Shown here: piece by piece, positions 59,171-64,000 of the stretch | How the letters are laid out: each line of letters begins with the position of its first letter | Numbering within the stretch: position 1 is the first letter of the stretch | Assembly: GCA_030789695.1 (NCBI GenBank) | Contig: CM061141.1 | Location: forward strand, 193,761,689 to 193,825,688 | Reading direction: 5' to 3' | DNA: 64,000 bases | Source of the DNA: Scilla litardierei | Taxonomy: Eukaryota; Streptophyta; Magnoliopsida; Asparagales; Asparagaceae | The notes under the pieces: generated by a model | What the model was told of the DNA's origin: nothing | Database searches by the model: none | The model's input: the letters and a program-made list of their open reading frames with translations, nothing else | Position numbers and translations under genes: made by a program

Positions 59171-61090
59171 CAATGGAATATGTATAAATGAATTTACAAG
59201 TTCACATTGTAGAATTGGGATGATATTTCTCAATAGATGAATTGGGATGCTATTGTTAATTGACAGGATATGCACTCAATTTGCATTTTGAACATGTCAA
59301 GTACAGAGCACCATAGGAAATTTTGAATATGCACTCAATTTTGAAATGGGATATAGGATATGCTCAAATTTTTGAATATGTGAACATTGAAATGAATTTG
59401 ATATCCACACTTATTCAATTAGGGCATTCAAACTGTGATAAAATCTGGGCTCACCAAATAGCCCAGATTTTTGACTTTGCGCAGATTTTTGAATGCCCAG
59501 ATTTCCATTTTGCATTTTTGATATTTGGAATGATATTATCTAGGCTCATTTTATTCCAAATATGATATTATTGATATTGGAAACTACTGCATGCCTGTTG
59601 AAAACTACTACATGCCTGTTGAAAAAGATTATGGTACCTTTTTAAATTTAACAAGCATTGTTATCTGATATTGTTCTTGCTTGGTAATTATTTTTCCCAG
59701 GGGATTTTATGTGACATTGCTTTTATAATTGAATCATGTGTTAATCTCTTAAGTGCATCCCAGTTGTGATCATGTCATTTTAGAATGTGCCTTCCAAGAG
59801 CAACATGTCATCACTTGATATAATATTGTTGTGAATTTGGTAGAATTATACAACAAAGATTTTTAAGCTAATGTTTGGGTGTCTGTTGTTTAATGAGATA
59901 ATAGGTCCATGTTGAATGAATTTTCTACCTGGAACCTTTGAATCACTTGCTTTAGGACTTTTGACCAAAAGAATTCATTCTTCTCTTGCCCAAAAAATAA
60001 ACGAGGGAATTGATCTTTTATTGCTTGATGGGTATTTGAGTTTTTTAAAAAGGAAATCTTTTTCAGACACCAAATTATTTAGACATCAAATTATTCATGA
60101 GTTTGAACTAAGATTAACTGAAATTCAAAAAATGTCTCCTTACCTTCTGGGCTATAAAAATGACATCTAATGGTTGGAAAGTTTATATTCATCACAATCC
60201 TTTTATGGGGAATGAATTATGGATATTAAGCCAAGCAATTCGGCCGTTCCTAGAGTAATTGTTCATTTTCTTTTCCCCTAAAAAGTGGAAGACACAAATG
60301 GTTCATCTGGGAAATGAGGTTTGTGGATATGCATGGAAATGAGGTTGGTTCTATGTATATTCATTGATTATTATCAAGCATTGAAAGAAAATTATCCAAG
60401 TACTAATCCCCATGTCATTCTTTGCAGATTCCAGATCCAAGACGCCATGCATCTAGAATGATCACATCTCATAATTTGCTTCATATCAAGATATTTACTG
60501 CCAGATGGTTGCATCATTTCTTCAAGTAGAGCCTTGAGTTTGAATGTAACGTTAATATTTTTTTAAGAAAGAGTTATGATGTATATGTTGACAAATAATA
60601 TTCACTCTTTCAATTTTTCTGTATCCATGTAACAGTTACTGAACTCATTGCCCTTCAGTTGTTTTAAGTATGATGCTTTCTCTAATCTTTTGTGAAATTC
60701 TATTTCTTCATGGGACAAAAAAACAGAAGCATCCAAAGATGAACAGCAGATCGAGATATAAATTGTTCTCCAATTAGCTAAAAAATTTAGATTGGAACAA
60801 AGACTGGGGCTGGAGGTGTTGCTTCGGTTGTTTATGAATCCAAAATCAAGTGAAACATCCACAATTGTAATACTATTCTCAAGTCATTGCATTCTAGATT
60901 AAACTTGGGAGGAACTAAACTTGGAGGGAACTAAATTTTGAGAGAACTAAATTTTTTGGAGGAAATATTTTAAATTAATTGTGCACTTATGACATATGTT
61001 AAATCAAGAGGGCGAATGCGTCTGCAACTAAATTTTGAGAGAACAAAATTCTTTGGAGGGAATATTATAATTAATTGTGCACTTATGACA
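59171..61090 (+). other. Helitron segment lost from copy 1
   Basis: This sequence, up to 61240, is missing from copy 1, where the partial LTR stands instead. It is AT-rich, with one plausible open frame (59916-60170) and no other recognised content. A minus-strand frame at 60602-60862 has no recognisable features. Confidence 0.5.
59916..60170 (+). CDS. Hypothetical open frame of 84 codons
   Basis: From ATG at 59916 the frame reads to TAA at 60170 and includes NEGIDLLLLDGYLSFLKRKS and RLTEIQKMSPYLLG. The composition is protein-like rather than repeat-like, in a region otherwise full of stops. No family is recognised. It may be an exon captured by the Helitron, or chance. Confidence 0.3.
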   Translation: MNFLPGTFESLALGLLTKRIHSSLAQKINEGIDLLLLDGYLSFLKRKSFSDTKLFRHQIIHEFELRLTEIQKMSPYLLGYKNDI

Positions 61091-61890
61091 TACGTTAAAT
61101 CAAGAGACCGAAGGCGCTCACACAATTTTTTTCGCTAATTTTTGTTTTGCGCCGAAGGCGCCCACGCAATTTTTTTCGCTAATTTTTGTTTTGCGCCAAA
61201 GGCGCCCGCACAATTTTTTACGCTATTTTTTTGTTGCACGCCGAATGTTTCCGCGCCGAAATTGTTGTTCTACGTCGAAATTGTTATTATGTGATGAAGG
61301 CGCCCGCACCGAATTTGTTGTTCTGAACCGAAGGCGTTCACGCCGAAATTGTTGTTCTGCATCAACTTTGTTGTTCCGCGCCGAAGGCGCCCACGTCGAA
61401 TTTGTTGTTCTATGCCAAAGGCGCCCATGCCGAAATTGTTGTTCTGCGTTGAAGCGCGTCCGTACCGAAATTGTTGTTCTACGTCGAATTTGTTGTTCAG
61501 CACCGAAGGCGTCCGTGCCAAAATTGTTGTTCTACGCCAAAATTGTTGTTCCGCGCCTGGGCCAAACTCGCCCGCGCAATTTTTTTACGCGAATTTTTTG
61601 TTTCGAGCCAATGGGCCCGCACAATTTTTTTACGCTAATTTTTTGTTCCGCGCCGAAGGCGCCCGTGTCGAAATTGTTATTCTACGCCAAAATTGTTTTT
61701 CCGTGTTGAAGGCGTCCGCGTCGAATTTGTTGTTCTGTACTGAAGGCGGCCACGCTGACATTGTTGTTCCGCACTGAATTTGTTGTTCCCACCGAAGGCG
61801 CCCACGTCGAATTTGTTGTTTTGTGTCGAATATGCTTGCGCCGAATTTGGTGTTCTGCACCGTGCCTACGCCGAATGAGCCCGTGCCGCT
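61091..61890. repeat. Hairpin-rich GC/AT repeat near the Helitron 3' end, copy 2
   Basis: Units of GCGCCGAAGGCGC (GCGCC-GAA-GGCGC stem-loop) followed by CCGCGCCGAA and TTGTTGTTC recur more than ten times, with point variants that often keep the stem. Copy 2 also has the left start of the array (61110-61240) that copy 1 lost. The long open frames (172 and 142 codons) are artefacts. Confidence 0.8.
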
Positions 61891-62816
61891 AAATATTTTT
61901 ACGCTTATTTGTTGTTCTTTTAAATTTTGGCTGTAGAAATAAGTTTTTGGGGAACAAAAATTTTGTGAGGGAACATCTTAAATGAACCGTGGGTTGTTTT
62001 ATTTCGCGAGGGAATAATTTCCAAACGATTGAAATCAAATTCTTGATGCTTTGTTTAGGTTTTTATGGAGAACTTTAAATTTTGGGTTATTTTATTTGGC
62101 AATTCTGTTCATTTTGGTTTATAGAGCAAGGATTTTATTGTTTTTAAATGTGAAATACCAATCGTTGATGTCAAATTCTTGACTTTGTTATTTGAGAGTA
62201 GATGACGACATGGTATTTGAATTGCTTGAAGTGAATTTTAAGGAATTATGATGAAATATATTGTCTTAATGTTGACACCTAGAGAAATTTTTTTTTGATT
62301 TGATGTAGTTTTGGGGATTACAATATGCATGTCTATAGTTAAAACTTGACGTGCGGTGTATGTTCTGCTGGTTACATGGATGGTGGTTCGTGTAGAGAAG
62401 ACGATGAGCGATCTCTTGATCAGGACGGACTAGACGATGCGACTCGATCAATATTGATCACAGGTGAATAATTTCAAATTGTTTGAAATTTCTTGGGATG
62501 AGCTAAATTATGGGTGATCTAAGATTTTTAGGTGGAATCGTAAATGATCCGCGCCGAAGGCGCCCGCTAATTTTTTTTAACTAATTTGTTGTTCTGCACC
62601 GAAGGCGTCTGCGCCGAATTTGTTGTTCTGCACCGAAGGCGTCTGCGCCGAATTTGTTGTTCCACGCTGAAGGTGCATGCGCCGATTTCATTGTTCCACG
62701 CCGAATGCGTCCGTGTCGCTAAATATTTTTACGCTTATTTGTTGTTCCGCGCATTTTTGACCGTGGAAATAATTTTTTGGGGAACAAAGATTTTGCGGGG
62801 GAAAATCTTAATTGAA
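61891..62816 (+). other. Helitron subterminal region, no gene, copy 2
   Basis: Collinear with 34561-35456; one extra 34-bp hairpin unit near 62600-62635. Confidence 0.6.
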
Positions 62817-62846
62817 CCGTGCCCGCGGGCACGGGGTATGACTAGT
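62817..62846 (+). other. Helitron 3' terminus, copy 2
   Basis: The palindrome CCGTGCCCGCGGGCACGG at 62817-62834, GGTATGA, CTAG at 62842-62845 and T at 62846 are identical to copy 1. Confidence 0.9.
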
Positions 62847-63111
62847 ATATATATACATACACATACATACATGCATATACATACATATATATGTATTCAA
62901 TAAAATAGGGATGTTATCAAGAGAAATTGGATAGAGAAATTGGACAAGAGAAATTGGATAAGAGAATTTGGACAAGAGTATATACATACATACATATATA
63001 TACTTACATATATTTATTCTTCCCCCCTTTCTGACCGTTTTTTCACAGTCCACGTGAACGTGTGCACGGGTTATTTGCTAGTGTGTATATATATATATGA
63101 TGACATGAATG
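62847..63111. repeat. Minisatellite unit with a second Helitron-like 3' end
   Basis: TACATA tracts and one 5'-end-like unit (TATTCAATAAAATAGGG at about 62894) lead to CACGTGAACGTGTGCACGGG, TTATTTG and CTAG|T at 63078-63082. CGTG-TG-CACG can form only a short stem, so this may be a small, diverged non-autonomous Helitron of about 190 bp or the remains of one. Confidence 0.4.
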
Positions 63112-63278
63112 ATATACCAATTTTTTTAATACATGTCATAGCATAATCATAAGCAATGTTCCAACTCCTAAAGTTGATATCATAAGTCCAAGTCCACCAT
63201 ACCATAGTAAAAATTATGACAAAACCAAAGTGCATTGTTTCAAAAGAGCATTGTTTTTAAAATTTAAACCTCACGAGT
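63112..63278. other. Short AT-rich spacer
   Basis: Nothing recognised between the Helitron-like end and the minus-strand pseudogene. Confidence 0.5.
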
Positions 63279-63998
63279 TTAAGAAGATCCATTGTTCTTC
63301 TTCTCCTTCTTTAGCTCCTTGATCTCATCAAGGATCGTAGCAAGGGTCTTCTCCGTCATTTCGTTGCTTTTAGCCACAAATTCCTTCAAGTTAGCTACCT
63401 TTTAGTTGAGCTTTTCAAAGCCTTTCTCTTGAGAAATCTTCAGATTCTCAATTTTCTTCAAGAGCATGTCTTGAAGCTTAACGATGTAATCAGGCACATC
63501 CTCCGGTGGCACTTCTTCTTCTTCTTCTTCTTCACTTTTATCATCTTCTTCATCTGAATCAACAACAACAGGTTTCTTACCTTTCCTCCTCGAGGTTGAG
63601 CTAGCTTCACCGACTAGCTTCTCTTCTGGAACATTTTGATTGAGGTCTCTATGAAGACCCATTCGGCCTAGTGCACACGCATCAAACACAAGGGCGGGTT
63701 CCAGAACCTTAGTTTCATTATCCAAAGGAATGTCATATGCATTGAAGAGGAAGGTGAGAAAGTGACCATGAGCTAGAGGGGATGCAAGTCTATTGGAAGC
63801 AGCAAATGAAAGACTTGAGTCCATGATAACTCTAGAACAATTGACTCGAATATTGCCAAGCATAGCATAGATGCACTTAGCTTGCTTCTTAGATAGAATA
63901 GAGTGACTACCAGACTTTTGGGTAATATTGTATGATAGAATGTTTGCCAGAATTCTACCGGGATAGCGAAGATCCCCACACGCTAATTTAGTTAGGAA
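63279..63998 (-). pseudogene. Plant transposon-associated protein (gag-like/'putative plant transposon protein' type), partial, with an internal stop
   Basis: Minus-strand frame open to the window edge (63998). Upstream of the first internal ATG (63863) the same frame already reads GDLRYPGRILANILSYN, so the true start lies outside. Features in order: a hydrophobic globular part with GRILANIL, ITQKSGSHSILSKKQA and ASPLAHGHFLTFLFNAYDIP; a basic patch (RRKGKKP); an acidic run (DSDEEDDKSEEEEEEE); and a coiled-coil-like lysine/glutamate-rich end. TAA at 63402-63404 interrupts the frame, but the same frame continues with KVANLKEFVAKSNEMTEKTL and ends KKNNGSS at 63279, so the stop looks like a point mutation. 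The domain resembles the PF20167-type plant transposon protein found around retroelements; that match is from memory. Confidence 0.55.
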
Positions 63999-64000
63999 AA

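Larger units (their letters stand above)
36600..62845 (+). mobile_element. Helitron copy 2, putatively full length with a nested LTR
   Basis: The proposed 5' end is at 36600, after an A: TCTATATTATAAAACAGGG. The 3' end is the palindrome at 62817-62834 with CTAG at 62842-62845 and T after. That gives about 26.2 kb, of which 3.4 kb is a nested LTR fragment (54443-57853). Order: 5' region, long AT-rich non-coding stretch, exon array (45152-46747), RepHel (to 51201), six-exon gene, possible nested Helitron 5' end (52777), hairpin-rich 3' region. It is head-to-tail with copy 1. The 5' end assignment is weaker than the 3' end, because the same motif also occurs at 52777. Confidence 0.7.
52777..62845 (+). 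mobile_element. Possible nested Helitron inside copy 2 (second 5' end)
   Basis: After A at 52776 the sequence is TCTATATTATAAAACAGGG then ATGTTATCATGGGTTTTTGG, the same as at 36600 for about 40 bp. It could start a non-autonomous Helitron ending at 62845 (with the LTR at 54443-57853 nested later). It carries no transposition gene. Its alternative status as a relic is discussed for copy 1. Confidence 0.45.

Noticed and set aside
59916..60170. Assigning a function to the 84-codon frame
   Set aside because: It looks protein-like, but no motif is recognisable; it is kept only as hypothetical.
61191..61777. Long cysteine-rich frames on both strands that could suggest a small secreted protein
   Set aside because: They follow the GCGCCGAAGGCGC/TTGTTGTTC repeat period; both strands are open for the same reason.

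Overview
This is plant nuclear DNA, most likely from an angiosperm. The evidence is: plant-type Helitrons with GT-AG introns in their RepHel genes; Ty3/gypsy Tekay(Del)-like LTRs; a CACTA-type transposon end; a captured piece of the plant starch gene isoamylase 2; and one exon that looks like a plant tRNA-dihydrouridine synthase. Almost the whole window is nested transposable elements. I see no intact host gene, no rRNA or tRNA gene and no CRISPR array. All identifications were made by reading the sequence; no database search was run.

Layout. 1-3060: gene flank or unknown sequence with one good minus-strand exon (349-429) and degenerate minisatellites. 3061-3571: a CACTA-type terminus abutting the 3' end of a Tekay-like LTR. 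3572-35485: Helitron copy 1, truncated on its left. It is split by a 16.3-kb LTR-internal-LTR-internal-LTR array (4386-20725, 5-bp target duplication AACTC) and later patched with a partial LTR (31373-33914). 35486-36599: a minisatellite whose units look like Helitron 5' ends. 36600-62845: Helitron copy 2 in the same orientation. It keeps the empty site of the LTR array (44928-44932) and carries its own truncated LTR (54443-57853), which holds the isoamylase 2 fragment. 62846-63111: minisatellite and a second Helitron-like 3' end. 63279-63998: a broken minus-strand gene of the plant transposon-protein type, running off the window.

Each Helitron copy encodes, in order: an N-terminal section made of tandemly amplified 195-bp symmetric exons; the Rep nuclease (HxH and two-tyrosine motifs); a PIF1-type helicase with one intron; and a small six-exon gene of unknown function in which every exon is in phase 0. 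Both RepHel genes are dead, and the lesions I compared are private to one copy, so each copy shows the ancestral state where the other is broken. Both copies end in an 18-bp perfect palindrome followed by CTAG|T, the hallmark of a Helitron 3' end.

The most notable observations are the exon-amplified Helitron gene, the recombinant tandem LTR array whose crossover can be mapped to about 260 bp, hairpin arrays in the LTRs whose stems vary in a compensatory way, the small phase-0 cargo gene, and the captured isoamylase fragment.
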